Position numbers and translations under genes: made by a program. The notes beneath the pieces are model-generated. The model had not been told where the DNA came from, searched no databases, and saw only the letters and a program-made list of their open reading frames with translations. From positions 47,966,522 through 48,030,521 of the forward strand of contig NC_089232.1 of assembly GCF_963924675.1 (NCBI RefSeq): a stretch of 64,000 nt of DNA. The letters are read 5' to 3'. This document shows positions 1 through 12,980 of the stretch, in pieces. This DNA comes from Phocoena phocoena. Its lineage: Eukaryota; Chordata; Mammalia; Artiodactyla; Phocoenidae. Positions within the stretch are counted from its first letter, which is position 1, and every line of letters begins with the position of its first letter.

Positions 1-112
1 CATAGGTGCGTGGGTTTATCTCTGGGCTTTCTATCCTGTTCCATTGATCTATATTTCTCTTTTTGTGCCAGTACCATATTGTCTTGATTACTGTAGCTTT
101 GTAGTATGAGAC
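1..112 (-). mobile_element. L1 ORF2 fragment, antisense
   Basis: This is the reverse complement of the L1 ORF2 stretch also present at about 17765-17865 in this window (through ATTGTCTTGATTACTGTAGC and GTGCGTGGGTTTAT). The element continues left of the window. Truncated and not coding. Confidence 0.85.
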
Positions 113-177
113 TATAAAATCTTGATATACGATTAGTTACTGAAGAAACAAGAAATGTTGAATGTAAAGAATGTGTT

Positions 178-367
178 GGGCTTCCCTGGTGGCACAGTGG
201 TTGAGAGTCCGCCTGCCGATGCAGGGGACACGGGTTCGTGCCCCGGTCCAGGAGGATCCCACATGCCATGGAGCGGCTGGGCCCGTGAGCCATGGCCACT
301 GAGCCTGCGCATCTGGAGCCTGTGCTCCACAACGGGAGAGGCCGCAACAGTGAGAGGCCCGCGTACC

Positions 368-398
<31 letters not shown>
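178..398 (+). mobile_element. CHR-type tRNA-derived SINE
   Basis: Starts GGGCTTCCCTGGTGGC and has a tRNA-like head with a B-box-like GGGTTCGTGCCCC at about 234-246. It ends in a pure A tail of about 29 bases. The body is close to the other short copies in this window, suggesting fairly recent insertion. I see no convincing target-site duplication. Confidence 0.9.
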
Positions 399-400
<2 letters not shown>

Positions 401-1084
401 CCACTATAACAGGAGGGAATGTAGAGAGCAGGGGTACGGATGGGGGTAGGGTTGTGGAATTGGTGGTCAGAAGGCAGATAGGTCACTTCCATTTTCTCAG
501 TGAATAATGACTGCGAATAAGTGAGTGGACTGGGTATAGGAGGTTTGAGAAGAGTAGAAAAGATGGGTAAAAAGGTTTCAGCCTTCTCACTAAGCATATC
601 AGTTTATAACAAATTGTTTCAGGCATTATGTGAAACTTTGAAATGTGGATCACATTCTTTTGACTGGATCATATACAGAATGAAAAGAATATGCACAGAA
701 GCCTTATGCAGAGAAACGGTGAAAGAGAATGGGTAGGGACAAACTTTTTGATAAACTTTGCCATCATTCTTTCTAGAACTCCTTGTTCACTTATTCAGAA
801 GAGTTTCTTAGTAGTATTAATGTTATTTTATTTTTATTTTAAATCTCTAAGCGAATCCCTCCTTTTAGAACTACTCAGTTTTCTAGGTAGGAAGTTGTCC
901 CCCAGGGAGTTCCTTAATGATTTCATTGAGAGGTGTAATCATTACTCATGGGCTCCATGCATTGCTATTATCGCCATGCTAAGTTTAGCCTTCGATTTTT
1001 TCACTCCATAATTTTAGCCTACTGTGAGATAAATGAGCAGAAAAACCAACCGCAATAATATGGACTCATCAAATTTCTAGAGCT
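399..1084. other. Intronic unique sequence
   Basis: No recognisable gene or repeat. The short ORFs here, including one of 106 codons at 691-1011, show no familiar domain and lack splice context. Confidence 0.5.
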
Positions 1085-1245
1085 AGAAAAGACCTTAGAA
1101 ATGATGCAAGTTATCTCCTTTTGCTAAAGAGGAAAAAGCCCAGGGGGTGAAATGACTTATCCAACATCAACCCCTTTAATTGCAGTACTAGGAGGAGAAG
1201 AAGGTATCTCCATTCCAGCCCTTTACACTCTCTTGTCATTTTGCA
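1085..1245 (-). repeat. MIR-like ancient SINE fragment
   Basis: Contains degraded versions of the MIR antisense pattern: a GACCTTAGAAATGATG-type opening, AAAGAGGAAAAAGCCCAG, then GAAATGACTTATCCAA. Highly diverged. Confidence 0.5.
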
Positions 1246-3417
1246 CTTAGTTGAGGGTCAATAATTTGTTTGACATCATAATAGCTCTATACATGCACAT
1301 TTCCTTTTCTGCATTTTGGACTCTTCATGATTAGTGGACCTATTCCAGTTTTCCAGAATATCATCAGCAGACATCTTCCTTTAAAATTAAACTTGGCTGG
1401 CACCAAATTTTTAAATAAATATTATGTTGGGAGTTTACCTGCACTGTGTGGGGGATGGATTTAATTTAAGTAGCTAAAAGTAATTGTAGTATTCAGGTGA
1501 GATGATAGATTTAACTAGATTTTCTCCAAAAGAAAATGTTAGAGGAAGCACATTAAAGATTTGAAATAATTTTGAATGTATTTGTGCTAACTAAATATAT
1601 TTGTCAAATATTGAGTCCATATAAACCTATATTGTCTTTTAAGTTCAAGTGTCTTATGTCTCCCTTTGATTATCAGAAATTTAAGTCATGTATCTGAATT
1701 AGCATCAACAAAAGGTCAGAACCTAATGTGGGATTAAAATGGAGGAGAAATTTTAAAAAATATATGTTGAAAGGAACTGATTTATTTAAAACAGTTTTTA
1801 TTATTTAAAGCAATAAATTGGAAGATGACGTTGTAATAACTTTTTTCTTAGTTGTTGACAGCTTGTTTTGATTTAGTGCCAAGCATCATAAAAGATGATT
1901 TACCAAAGCAAAACATATAGTTTAAATATATCCAAAAGAGCAATAGCTAATATGGTTATGCAGTTTAGGAGGAGGTGTTATCCTGTTAAATCAAAATATA
2001 TTATTCACTTTTTAAACAATAGAAATAAGTTTGATTTATTAATGCATCACAGTTACAGTACATTTTCCAAGGAAATTGAAGTAGATTTTCCCCATCCATT
2101 AATTTCCATTACTGCCCATTCATTTCTACCCACTGGCAGCCAGTGTACTCATGCAGCATTTGCCTCACATGTTTTATTAACTGTTGTCTAGCAAATCCTA
2201 CTCTCAGTCTCATCAAATGACAGGCACTAAATTTTTTGGCAATCACATTAAAATAGAGATTCTAATTGGGAAGAAGTAACATAATACCACAGGATGCCTT
2301 TCTAATGTAATGCCCATTAAGACATTTATATGGCCGAAGAGATTTGAAGACTGTGCTCTTTTCCAGAGAAGATATAACCCTTTTCCTCATCATGCCTCAT
2401 AAATGCCCAGGGGAAACAAACTAATAAGGCCCTCCATTATTGTCAGGGGAAAACTAAAGTAGCAGGCTAGACCTACAGGCTACAGGAATGCTGTTCATTG
2501 TAGATGTTATTAGTTTTTTGTTTTTTTTTAGAAAATCTCTATTGGGATTGGGGGAAAAGCTGAGGTGGCGCCATGTAGAGGATTTAATTGGCTTACAGGC
2601 AGCTCTGTTAAGAATTTCCAGCACCAGACATTTCATAACAGCAAAGAATCATATATACACACATACATATATGTAATTACCTCCCATTTGAATAAAATGC
2701 ATAAGTGCTTTAGAGTTTCATGATTTTGAAGTGCAGTCTTAATTTTCAAAAAATACTGGAAAGGAAGTGTTCAGAATAACTGGGCAATTTAAAGAAAATT
2801 AAAAATATTAGGTGAGTTTTTTGTTCATTGCTATTAAGAAACAATATACAAAAGCTGATGATGTATCATGTCTCTTGTATTTTAAAAATCTCCATTTTTT
2901 AGTAGGTGTAACTTTAAAGAATTGAAAATCATAATTCTGTGGGAGAGAAAACATGATAGGGAAAAGTGATGGTAGGTTCTTTACTGGCCTCATATGAAAA
3001 GTTCCATATAAATATATAAAACTAAAACTTTGTATGTTTGTGTAAAAAGCCTAAAACTAGCATAAATACTGAGGTCCATTTTAACTAGAAAATTGCATTC
3101 TTATATAAAATTTTAAGGTTTTTCTTAAAAAGTACAATCTTTTATTTACTTTGACTATGTTATTGCAGTTATTCATGCATAAAAGTTACTAAGATCTGCT
3201 AATTTATTGTCAGCATTGAAAGCCATAGGTTTTATCTAGCCAGTGATCTGACATGGCATCAAACAAATCTACAAAAGATTTTACAAGTACATAAAATCCT
3301 AGAGAAAGCAAAACTTTTTAAACCTTCAGGTAAAAATAAGTGTAATCTGGGCCATAAGATATTCATTCAAAGTCACTTTTGAAATATTTAAGTTTTAATA
3401 ATATAAGTCAATTAAAA
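1246..3417. other. Intronic AT-rich unique sequence
   Basis: No gene, RNA or clear repeat seen. Only short ORFs without domains. Confidence 0.45.
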
Positions 3418-3428
3418 ACATCAGTTTT

Positions 3429-3630
3429 GGGCTTCCCTGGTGGCGCAGTGGTTGAGAGTCCGCCTGCCGATGCAGGGAACACCGGGTTCGTGCCCCGGTT
3501 CGGGAGGATCCCATATGCCGCGGAGCGGTTGGGCCCGTGAGCCATGGCCGCTGAGCCTGCGCGTCCGGAGCCTGTGCTCCGCAACGGGAGAGGCCACAAC
3601 AGTGAGAGGCTCGCGTACCGCAAAAAAAAA
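3429..3630 (+). mobile_element. CHR-type SINE with target-site duplication
   Basis: Short CHR SINE starting GGGCTTCCCTGGTGGC and ending GCGTACCGC plus nine A. It is flanked by a direct repeat ACATCAGTTT at 3418-3427 and 3634-3643, which fixes both ends and shows L1-mediated insertion. Confidence 0.93.
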
Positions 3631-3649
3631 CCCACATCAGTTTGAAATT

Positions 3650-5170
3650 TATCATTATTAAAAAAAACATAATTGAGTGTCTATTGTGCAACAAGCTCTC
3701 AAAGAATTTTATCTGCCAAGTTTGAAGGCAGAGACCTGTACAAATGATCAGTAAACATGACGAACTCTATTTTATGACAATGCATTATTTTTCTGTGTTT
3801 TCTATATTAACTAATATTTTCCATTCCTATAGTCCCCAAAACTGTAATGTCTTTCACTGAAATGAAACATATCAAACATGTACATTACATCATACATATG
3901 CACACTTACACATTACAGCACACTCACTTACATGCATATATATGTGCATCTGTGTCTGTGTATATAATAAATTGTAGTTATATTAAAATGCTTCATAATT
4001 TTTTAAGAGAATAGGAAGGATGTGAAAGAGTTTTTCTCTCCCTTCACTGACTTCACGATGGATTCTTATCTCAGTTGTTTAATGAGAAGTACATCTAACT
4101 GTGTACTCAGCTCTTAAAAATAAAAATTTAAAACTGGAAATTCTGTTTATTATTTTTTTCTTCAAATGCATTTACCTGGGCTCAACAAAAACTCCAGAAT
4201 ATGTTGTATATTTTCTATCTTTGACTCTCTTAAGAAAGAATATTAAGCTCTATTAGAAGCATCAGTGGGATTGTTCTCATAAATGTCTTAATGGAAATTG
4301 GAATCTGACCAGATTTAGTACCTGATTATTAACAATATTTTCATGTGAGAATGTACATTAAGGTAAAAATCTACCTGAAATAAAGCATTTATGAGTAACT
4401 GCCATATTATAATCTCTAAAGAAAAGTGGATCTAAATGAAAAGTTGTCAATCAAATTCATGTAAAATTAATGATACCTAACTAGGTTTAAAAAAAAAAAA
4501 ATCATGGTGCCTTCTCTTACAAAATGCAAAATTCTTTTGGAGACAAAGTTGTCACAATTATTTGATACATTTAGATATTTGTAAATCAGGTTTTATTTTT
4601 AAAAAGCACACATTTGATGGAAAGGAAAAAATCTGTTATCTTTTAACTGAAAAGCCAGACTAAATTTTGTGTTCTCCATCTTAAAGGAGCAGATGGCCAG
4701 AATGCAGATTTCTATGCTACAGCATAGTAACAAAATCACTGGGAATTGTATATTGATTTTGTGGTCATCTGACACATGTGGATTCATTTTAAAGGTGGTC
4801 ACACGTTTCTCACTGCTTAAAATAAATTATGTCTTGACTCTTATTTTAAAATGGGAATTGGAATGGAAGAAAATTTGAGATGATTAATAAGATAAAGGTT
4901 TTTTCTTTGCGTGGTCTGAACTTTCTACTGACTGGACAATTTCAAATGTATCAATAGTTCAAGGATTTTGTAATGATTTCTGATGAAATACCATAACAGG
5001 ATCTTAATATCTTCATTCCCCATTCTTTTGCATAGTAGGCAGAAAGTGAGATTCTGATTAGTGTATTGCTCTATTTTTTTTTTTTTTTATCAAGAGAAAA
5101 GCAATGGCATATATTTAGTCTGGTGTTATTTGAGCTCTAATTAAACTGGGATGATGCTGGGTACAGGGAT
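3650..5170. other. Intronic AT-rich unique sequence
   Basis: No gene or confident repeat; homopolymer runs near 4489-4501 (A) and 5073-5088 (T). Confidence 0.45.
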
Positions 5171-5270
5171 ACCATAATTTATTAAACAAATCTTTTTTGT
5201 TGACTGTTTGCAAGGCATTGTGTATGGTGAATAGAAAGAGGCCCTTATTTTCAAAGCTATTTAATAAAAA
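5171..5270 (-). repeat. L2 3' end relic
   Basis: Degraded antisense L2 pattern: TTTATTAAACAAATC, then GGCATTGTGTATGGTGAATA. Confidence 0.45.
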
Positions 5271-5689
5271 GAAGAGAGCCATTTATTCAAACATAAACTT
5301 TCCTTGGAAAGACATAATTCTTCATTAACAAGCTAGAGGTGTCTGCTTAAAAAGTAAGGCCCTTAGTTAGTATCTCTGCTACTTTATATAATTATGAGAA
5401 AGAAATCCCCATATCTTGCCTTTTTAAACGTGCATGTGAGTGCCTGTGTATCCCCCATTTATGTAGACTGGCAGTATCTCCATTAATAATGATCACTGAA
5501 GAATTTCCTGTGTCACATATTTGTAAGCACATAGTTCAACCCTCTACACTTGTAAGATAAATTCATCAATTAGGGAAAATTATAAATAAAGCTGTTGGAG
5601 GAAAGATAGTTAGGGACAAATACTTTATAAAAAAGATGCATTGGAGGAATTATGGTATATTTTTCCATTTCACCACTGTAAGATGTTTT

Positions 5690-5850
5690 CAGGAAATGAA
5701 AGAAACAAAGAGAAAAGAAAGAAAAGGAAGGAGAAAGAGAAAATAAAGGAATAAAGAAGGAAAGAAAGAGAGGAGGAAGGAAGGCAGTTATGCAGGCAGG
5801 AGAGAAGGAAAGAAGGAAGGTACAAAGGAAAGAATATAGTTGCTCTCCTT
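5690..5850 (+). repeat. Purine-rich (GAAA/GGAA) tract
   Basis: About 150 bases almost wholly A and G on this strand, with irregular GAAA, GGAAG and GAGAA units and one interruption (CAGTTATGCAGGC). Confidence 0.85.
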
Positions 5851-7725
5851 TAGATAGGCCGCGTGTGAGCCATTGCTTTCTTTAATATCAGAACAATCTT
5901 AATGGGCAATAGCATCCCAGCAGGTGCTGTGATGAAGTAAAAATTGACAGATTAGTGTGGCAATTCCTAGTCAGATGTATGTACAACAAAAGATTTCTGC
6001 ACTTGCAGCATATGCTGTAGTCAATTTAGCGTACGATTAGGGCTTCACTCATTTACCCTTAATGTGAAGGGAATAGAATTTATTTTCCTTGAGAAAAATA
6101 TCGTTGTAAAATAATTATTTATATAACCTATCTTAGTGAGACATTCTGTAATTCCAGATAACAGGATTAAGCCATCTTTGTGCATATCTGATAATCTTGG
6201 CTATGTTTTGCCTCCCTCTCATGCCTTCTTCTATAGTGCTGAGTATACAGAACATATTCAGTACTTTCTGGTTGACTGATAATGAACAAAATCTTAGGAA
6301 GGCTTCACCTGTGGTTTGGAAAATTGAGATTATATGGGAGCAAAAGACTAATATACTAACTGGTACACTTGATTTCTCGATGAGGCTTAAATTGTTTTTA
6401 TAATCAACATTTATGAAAACTTGAAAAAACTGAAGACAACATCTGTAGCAGAAATACAATTTCTGAGGCAAAACTAATGGTTAAGTCACCACTGGCACAA
6501 GAAAGAATACATAAGGCAGTGAGAGCCGGTAAACGTTGTGAAGCTTGTGGTGTGTATCCCAGGGTCTTGAACATGGTTGCTTTGGGAAATAAAAGTAGGC
6601 AGACTCTCTTGGTTTTCTGGATACAGAGAAGACTTAACAAATTTAGAAGCTGTGATGTGTGGAGATTTAAATTTAAATTTCCATGGTGCACATTAGGGGA
6701 AGATTCTCCATCATTGGATTGCTCTGGTGTTTTAAAGCACTTGCATAGAGCTCACCTAGCAACTATGAAGAAAGAAACAGTGACCTCAGGGGAGATTCAG
6801 GAAGATAATCAGAATTTTAGTTGGAAGGCAGGTGTGAAAAACAGTGATAGAGGGAATTGTAAGCTGAAGAGAGATGGGCCTTTTGCTAATATTAACTACA
6901 GGAACATTCTAATTGTGGAAGAGAACAGAGGTTTAGGATACATTTATATTCCATTTATTATTTTATGTAAGTATGTGGAGCTCTCAATGTAAATGAAGAT
7001 GAGAGTATTTTGTTAACTTAGGAAATAGTCAGTAGTATTTTCAGAATCACTTCATATGTTAAAAAAGGTACTTTAAGGGCAAATCCAGCTTGTTCTCCAA
7101 ATGCTTAAGATTTCTTACATTGCCTTTAATTTTTAAATTTACTTTCTATTTTTTTAACCGTCAAGCCTACTCTAGAAATTGTCTTCAGCTATAATTAATA
7201 ACTAATAGAAAATTTTGTAGATTCTCAAATGTAACAGATGGTATATATAAGAATAAACCCTGTTCCATGGAAAATATGTTTGTCTCTTCATATGTACAAT
7301 GATCTTTTTCTTCCTAGGAAAAGAATTAATAAAATCCCCATTCATTGACCCTGATTTAGTACCACAAATGCTCAGAGTATGGATCACCATTCTGGGCCAT
7401 TTATTTTCAAGTAGACACCATCCTCAGTGCCGGAATTATTGGCCAGAATGTGTGGTCTGACTAAGTATATTATGTAGCTTTTCTCCAAATGGTATAGGTG
7501 AATCCAAATTGATCATATTATATTCTTTCTTTTTAATTTACCTGTCTAGAACTTATATATTCCCTGTAGTTATGTGTTTATGTATAACATTCTTCTCAAC
7601 CAATAACCACATGGATTAGATCAACAGCTACACCCTTGAGCAGTATAGAAGAGTTACATAAAACGAATGATGAATCCATCTTATGTATAACTTTTTTTTA
7701 GTGTTTTTTTACTGTTTATTCCTTA
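5851..7725. other. Intronic unique sequence
   Basis: No supported gene. It contains the longest non-repeat ORF in the window (6477-6992, 171 codons), which has no recognised domain and is overlapped by equally open frames on the other strand. Confidence 0.45.
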
Positions 7726-7727
7726 AA

Positions 7728-7880
7728 GTTTTGTCCAGGAATCAGAAACATCAACGTCACTTGAGATTTTGTTAGAAATGCAGAATCTTAATGTTCAATC
7801 CACACGTACTGAGAAAGAATCTACATTTTAACAATATATCCCAGAAATTTGTATACATGTTAGTTTTAGAAGCTGTGAAC
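7728..7880 (+). mobile_element. hAT-type nonautonomous DNA transposon relic
   Basis: Contains a degraded form of a common mammalian hAT repeat (CATCAACGTCACTTGAGA, TTGTTAGAAATGCAGAATC). Family not assigned. Confidence 0.45.
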
Positions 7881-10300
7881 TAGATGACAAGCCAGAATCA
7901 AGGGTAAACATTTTAAAATGTTTTTTTAAAAAGCAATTACCAATGAAAGCAATTTTGAGGAATGAATAGGTGGGAAAGACATAGATAAACACACTAAGAC
8001 TACACTAGGTCTTAGGGTCAGAATGAAACTTTGGGACGAAAGTTGGAATTTGACACAAAACTTGAAGACAAATGTGAACTCATAAAAATTCTTAAGTATG
8101 TGGATGGGGTAGGTGAAGGGATATGTGGGAAGGCTGCTTGTGGCAGGATTGTTGTGAGTTCTGCAGTTGTAAATAACCAGCACAGATTGGAATTATGAAG
8201 ACATGGAAAAGGATGAACATACCATCCAAAGGAAGTGATAACAATAGGACAGATTTAAGGATTAAAAAGAGACATGTTTATGCTATATTATTTTTATATC
8301 ACATTATGACTTCTAAGCTACGAGTTAATTTGTGTGAATTCAGTAAAGAATGGTGAATTTCTTGGAAATATGCACTTGTGGTTTTGGTTTGTGTTTGCTT
8401 TTATTGTTTTTACTGTTTTGGTTAAACATCTAAATCTAGCCTGCTAGCATACTGGAAATTACATTTACAAGAAATAGAATCTGTTTTGTATTCTTCAAAA
8501 ATGTTTAAGCATAAATTATTTCATTTTGGGAAGTAATATTTACAAAGTTATTTACAAATATACGTTCTGGTAATTTCCAGATATATTTGGCTGTGTATTT
8601 AAATGCATAATAGTGTCAGAATGTGACAGTTGGGTATATTAAGAGCTAACTCACAAAAAGTCTTGTGTTTACAAAACTGTGTCTGTACTGTAGAGACAAC
8701 AAACAAATAAGAAGGCACCCTGCCTTGTTGTGAATCAGCATGAAGTGTTTTGGAAATAAGTTTCTATAATTCTTCTTAATGATTATAGACAAGATATACC
8801 ATATTTTAAAAAAAAAAAAACCTTCACTATTTTTCTATTGATTTTTTCCTGTTTATTTATAGAATTTAAACACAAATATTTATTCTCCCTATTAGATAAA
8901 TTGTGGTAAGTCAAATTCAGTGAGAATTCTCAAACTACAATCTGAAACTGTCATAACCATACAATTCATTCAGTTCGGTCTACTAATTTGAGTGACTGCA
9001 TGGGTCATGCATATTTGTGACCAACATGCTTTTAAGGGCCAATTTCTCTTCAGAACAAGCCAGTGTATATCACATTAGGGCAGGACTCTAATTCCTTGAT
9101 TTGCATGCAGCTTCATAATGTCCAGAGAGAAATAAAATAATGAATTTGTCTCAATTGTAGCAGAGTTAAAAGGAGAAAAAAGCTGAATTTCTGAGACTAA
9201 GATGGAATATACCATTATAATCATGAAAACAATTATCCCTGTCAATTTGAGATTAAGTTACTTTAGCCCTGATTTTTTTAAGCACCTGATGCAAAAAAGT
9301 AAAGCCAGGTTAATCTATGTAACTCTATGGGGATGTAAATAGAATACTTTTTTAGAAACTGTCTTGAACATACACTAGGTAGAAGAGTCCTAAGAGTCCT
9401 GATATGGGCCCAGATACAAAGTATAAATATCTTGAGGTCTCTCTCCTGGCACCAGGATTCCCCAAGTTTAGGTCTCAGAAGCTACAGGCTAATCCTGAGA
9501 GTGAGCAAAGTCTAGTAATTCAGAGATTTGTCATGTACTTCCATGGATGCCATATATACTTCCTCCATTCCAGATTTTAAAATTTGTGTCCTTGTGTGCA
9601 CTAACTTCACTAGCTTAGGGTTCTTCCCAGTACTGATTTTTGGTAATTCTTCTTTTTTAAGGGTTGATTATTTTTTCAAAACAAGGCTGCAGTTTTCATA
9701 TTGTTTAAATGCTGAGTACATTCTCATTGTATTTATGCCAAGTAGAGATGACTACTTTAGAAAAGTCTGATAGCAGAAGAGGAAGAAAGGAGGGAGGGAG
9801 GGGAAAAAAGGGAGAGAAGGAGGGAGGGAGCTTGGAAAAAGAATCCCTAAGTCCTTTTAAGAGCTTCTGTCTCTATCTGATATGAAAAATTAGCACCTTA
9901 CAGAGTGCAGATCTGACACATTCTCTTTCAGACTAATCTTTTTATGGAAACAAATGTCTGAAGCTTATTGTTTATTTTCTCATCTGTAAGATAAGGGAGA
10001 ATAACATTGATTGTATCCACTTAGAATTTTTCAATGTGAGTCACTTTCTGAGCGAGATGATAGATTTGTTAATGTTCTTAATACTAAAATCTACCACAAA
10101 GGGCATTTGTTACAACTTAAGAAAAAAGCAAACTGACTTGAAAAAAAATATTTTGGCAACAAGGGGGTCGTCAAGGAAGTAGGCGTTTTGGAGTTAATAT
10201 GTTTTTAGTTTTCCTTTGTTTTTGTCTAATACTTTCAACATTGGAGAATTTTCACACATATTCTGGAAGCAGTCAGGGACCACAGGTAATTTAAAAAAAA
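7881..10300. other. Intronic AT-rich sequence with a GGAG-rich patch
   Basis: No gene seen. A short purine patch of GGAG units lies at about 9776-9832. The rest is unique or too degraded to assign. Confidence 0.45.
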
Positions 10301-10310
10301 ATTTCTATGT

Positions 10311-10400
10311 AACTCGCTGTGTGATTTTGTCAAGTCACTTCATTTCTCTAGGCCTCAAGTTTTCATTTGCTAAAATAGGATGTTAGCATGAGCTGTAAGG
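10311..10400 (+). repeat. MIR core fragment
   Basis: Shows the MIR core order: CTGTGTGATTTTGTCAAGTC, CTCTAGGCCTCAAG and TCATTTGCTAAAATAGGA. Confidence 0.75.
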
Positions 10401-10487
10401 CAGTGTTACTTCCATTTTTAAATCCCATGCTTTTTGAAAATAATTGTGATACATGTGGTAAAATCAATGTGTGTGTGTATACACACG

Positions 10488-11183
10488 ACTTTTAAAATTG
10501 AGATATAATTCATATACCATAAAATTTACTTTCCAAGCAAACAATTCAGTGGGTGTTAGCATATTCTTAAGACTGTGCAGCTGCCACTACTGTCTAATTC
10601 TAGAGCATTCTCATCACTCAAAAAGAAACCCCATACCGACTAGCAGTCACCCCCATTCTTCCTCCACCCAGCCCCTCATAAGCATTCTGTAATTTACTTT
10701 CTGAGTGTACGGATTTGCCTATTCAGGACATTTAATATAATGAAATTATACAATATGTGGCCTTTGTGTCTGACTTTGTTCACTTAACACAAGGTCTTAA
10801 TGTTGTAGCATCTATTAGTGCTTTATTCTTATTTGTAGGTGAATAATATCTGGCTATATGAATATACCACATTTTGTTTATCCATTCATCAGTTGATGGA
10901 TTTTTGAGTTGTTTCCATATTTTGGCTGTTACGTATAAAGCTGCTGTTAACATTCATGAACAAGTTTTCATGTAAATATATGTTTTCAATTATCTTGAGT
11001 ATATACCTAAGCATGGAATTGCTGCATCTTATGGTAACTATATTTAGTGCTTTCAGGACCTACCAGACTATTTTCTAAAGCAGCTGCACCATTTTACATT
11101 CTAATCAGTGATTTATGAGGGCTCTAAGTTCTCCAAATCCTCACCAATACTTGTTATTGTCTGTCTTTTTTTAGTATGCTAAT
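10488..11183 (-). mobile_element. Ancient L1M 3' region, antisense
   Basis: Matches the reverse strand of old mammalian L1 ends: GAGATATAATTCATATACC, GAAACCCCATACC, TTTGCCTATTCAGGACATTT, TTTATCCATTCATCAGTTG, GCTGCACCATTTTACATTC. A 14-bp palindrome GTGTGTATACACAC lies at 10473-10486, just before its left edge. Confidence 0.85.
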
Positions 11184-11658
11184 ATCAAAACTAGACAAAG
11201 TAATTTAAATAAAAGAAAACTATAGACCAATATTTCTCATAAATATAGGGACAAAAATTCTAAACAAAATTTTGATAAATGTAGACCAACAATATGTAAA
11301 AATGATACTACGTCACAACTAACGAGGATTTAGAATGTAATGTTGGTTTAACATTTGGAAATGATTCACTGCAAATTATCATATTAGTAAATTAAAAAAG
11401 AAAAAGAACAAGAAATCATATGATCATCTCAATAGATGTTAAAAACAAGAAAGCATTTGACAAAATATAATGTCCATTTCTAATTTAAGTAAACAAAGAA
11501 CCAGACCAAAAAAACTCATGGCAAACTACGAATAGAAGGAAACTCGTTCAACCTGATAGAGTATTTATGGAAAACCCACAGCTGAGATCATACTTAATGA
11601 TGAAAGACTGAATGTTCACTCTTCCCCTAAGATTAGGAACAAGACAGGATACCTACTC

Positions 11659-12190
11659 TTTTTTCCCCAGCTTTATTGAAGTATTATTGACAAACAAAAA
11701 TCAATATATTTCAAGTGTGCAATGTGATGATTTGATATACATATACATTGTGTAAGGATTCCCACAATTAATACATCTATCACCTGACATATTTACATTT
11801 CTTGTGTGTATGAGAATGCTTAAGATCTCGTCTTTTGGCAAATTTCAGTAATGCAGTGCAGAATTATCATTATCAACTATAGTCACCGTTCTATACATTA
11901 GACCCTCAAACCGTATTCATCGTGTAACTGAAAGTTTGTACCCTTTTACCTACCTGTCCCTATGTCCTCCTCCCTGCAGCTCCTGGCAACCACTCTTCTA
12001 CTCTCTGCTTCTGAGTTTGACTTTTTTGTAGATTCCATATATTAAGTGATAACGTGCAGTATTTGTCTTTCTCTGCCTGGCTTATTTCACTTAACATAAT
12101 GACCTCTAGGTTCATCCATATTGTCCTCAATGGCAGGATTTTCTTTTGAGGTTGGATAATATGTGATACACATGTCACATTTTCCTTAAG
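11659..12190 (-). mobile_element. L1 3' UTR fragment inserted into older L1, antisense
   Basis: Antisense L1 3' end (CAGCTTTATTGAAGTATTATT, CAACCACTCTTCTACTCTC, CTTATTTCACTTAACATAAT). The host L1 sequence is duplicated at both edges, GGATACCTACTC at 11647-11658 and GGATGTCCACTC at 12191-12202, a diverged target-site duplication. Confidence 0.8.
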
Positions 12191-12352
12191 GGATGTCCAC
12201 TCATGACACTTCTCTTCAGCATTGTACTGAATGTTCTATCCAGGACAATTAGGTAAGAAAAAGAAATAAATGACATACAGTATGAAAGGAAGAAATAAAA
12301 CTACCTGTACTTGCAGATTGTATTATCTTGAATACAGAAAATCCTAAGGAAA

Positions 12353-12400
12353 CCACACACATGCACGCATGCATGCACACACACAGACACACACACACAA
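12353..12400. repeat. (CA)n-rich microsatellite
   Basis: Alternating CA with GCATGCATGCAC interruptions, within the sense L1 arm. Confidence 0.85.
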
Positions 12401-12654
12401 ACTATTAGAGCTAATGAGTTCAGCAAGGTTGTAAGATACAAGATCAATATATGAAGATTGGCTGTCTTTCTGTGGAATAGTAACAAACACTCTGAAAATG
12501 AACTTAAAAAGCAAGTCCACTACAGTAGCATCTGCCAGTGATAGGATTTTTAAGGTATGTTTCTGGCAGAAAGCATAAAGAAAGAATGCAAGCTATCAGT
12601 TTAGAAATAGTACTTATGTTAACTTCTGAGAGCTGAAATGAAGGCCTAGAGGTC

Positions 12655-12745
12655 CAACTTGACAAAAGCCACTATTTGATAGTCCCTGGTGCTTACACTT
12701 ATATCTAACACAGTGCTGAGTACACAGTAAATGTGTTATTGTTGA
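12655..12745 (+). repeat. L2 3' end relic
   Basis: Resembles the L2 tail: ATCTAACACAGTGCTGAG followed by TACACAGTAAATGTGTTATT. Confidence 0.5.
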
Positions 12746-12980
12746 ACTGCAAAGCACGGAATGTTACTTTGCAGCTGTCCTCTGTGTTGAACATGGGAGC
12801 CTCCTGTTCTCTTGACCATATTTCCTGATATGCATATTTCCAACTATTTCAGGAAAACAGTCCAATTTCCGGGACTGAGCCTTTAGGGGAAAAAAAAGAA
12901 CGCTTGGCCCAGAAAGATAGCTACTCAGAGCAATTGAGCAAGACAAGTAAATAGAGGATTCTGATCTCTAGTGTTTTCTT

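Larger units (their letters stand above)
11184..12535 (+). mobile_element. L1 ORF2 fragment, sense, split by another L1
   Basis: The two arms 11184-11658 and about 12203-12535 read consecutive parts of L1 ORF2 (ACTATAGACCAATATTTC, then GCATTTGACAAAAT, then after the break CAGCATTGTACTGAATG and GAATAGTAACAAACACTC). The reading frame is heavily decayed. It is interrupted by the antisense L1 at 11659-12190 and includes a CA-rich microsatellite at 12353-12400. Confidence 0.82.

Noticed and set aside
178..398. tRNA gene from A- and B-box-like sequences
   Set aside because: The boxes belong to the tRNA-derived SINE head; no complete cloverleaf with an acceptor stem was seen.
133..597. 154-codon minus-strand ORF
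   Set aside because: Mostly the antisense of a CHR SINE and its A tail.
6477..6992. 171-codon ORF on the + strand
   Set aside because: No recognised domain, low-complexity junction with overlapping open frames on the opposite strand, and inside an intron. Probably chance.
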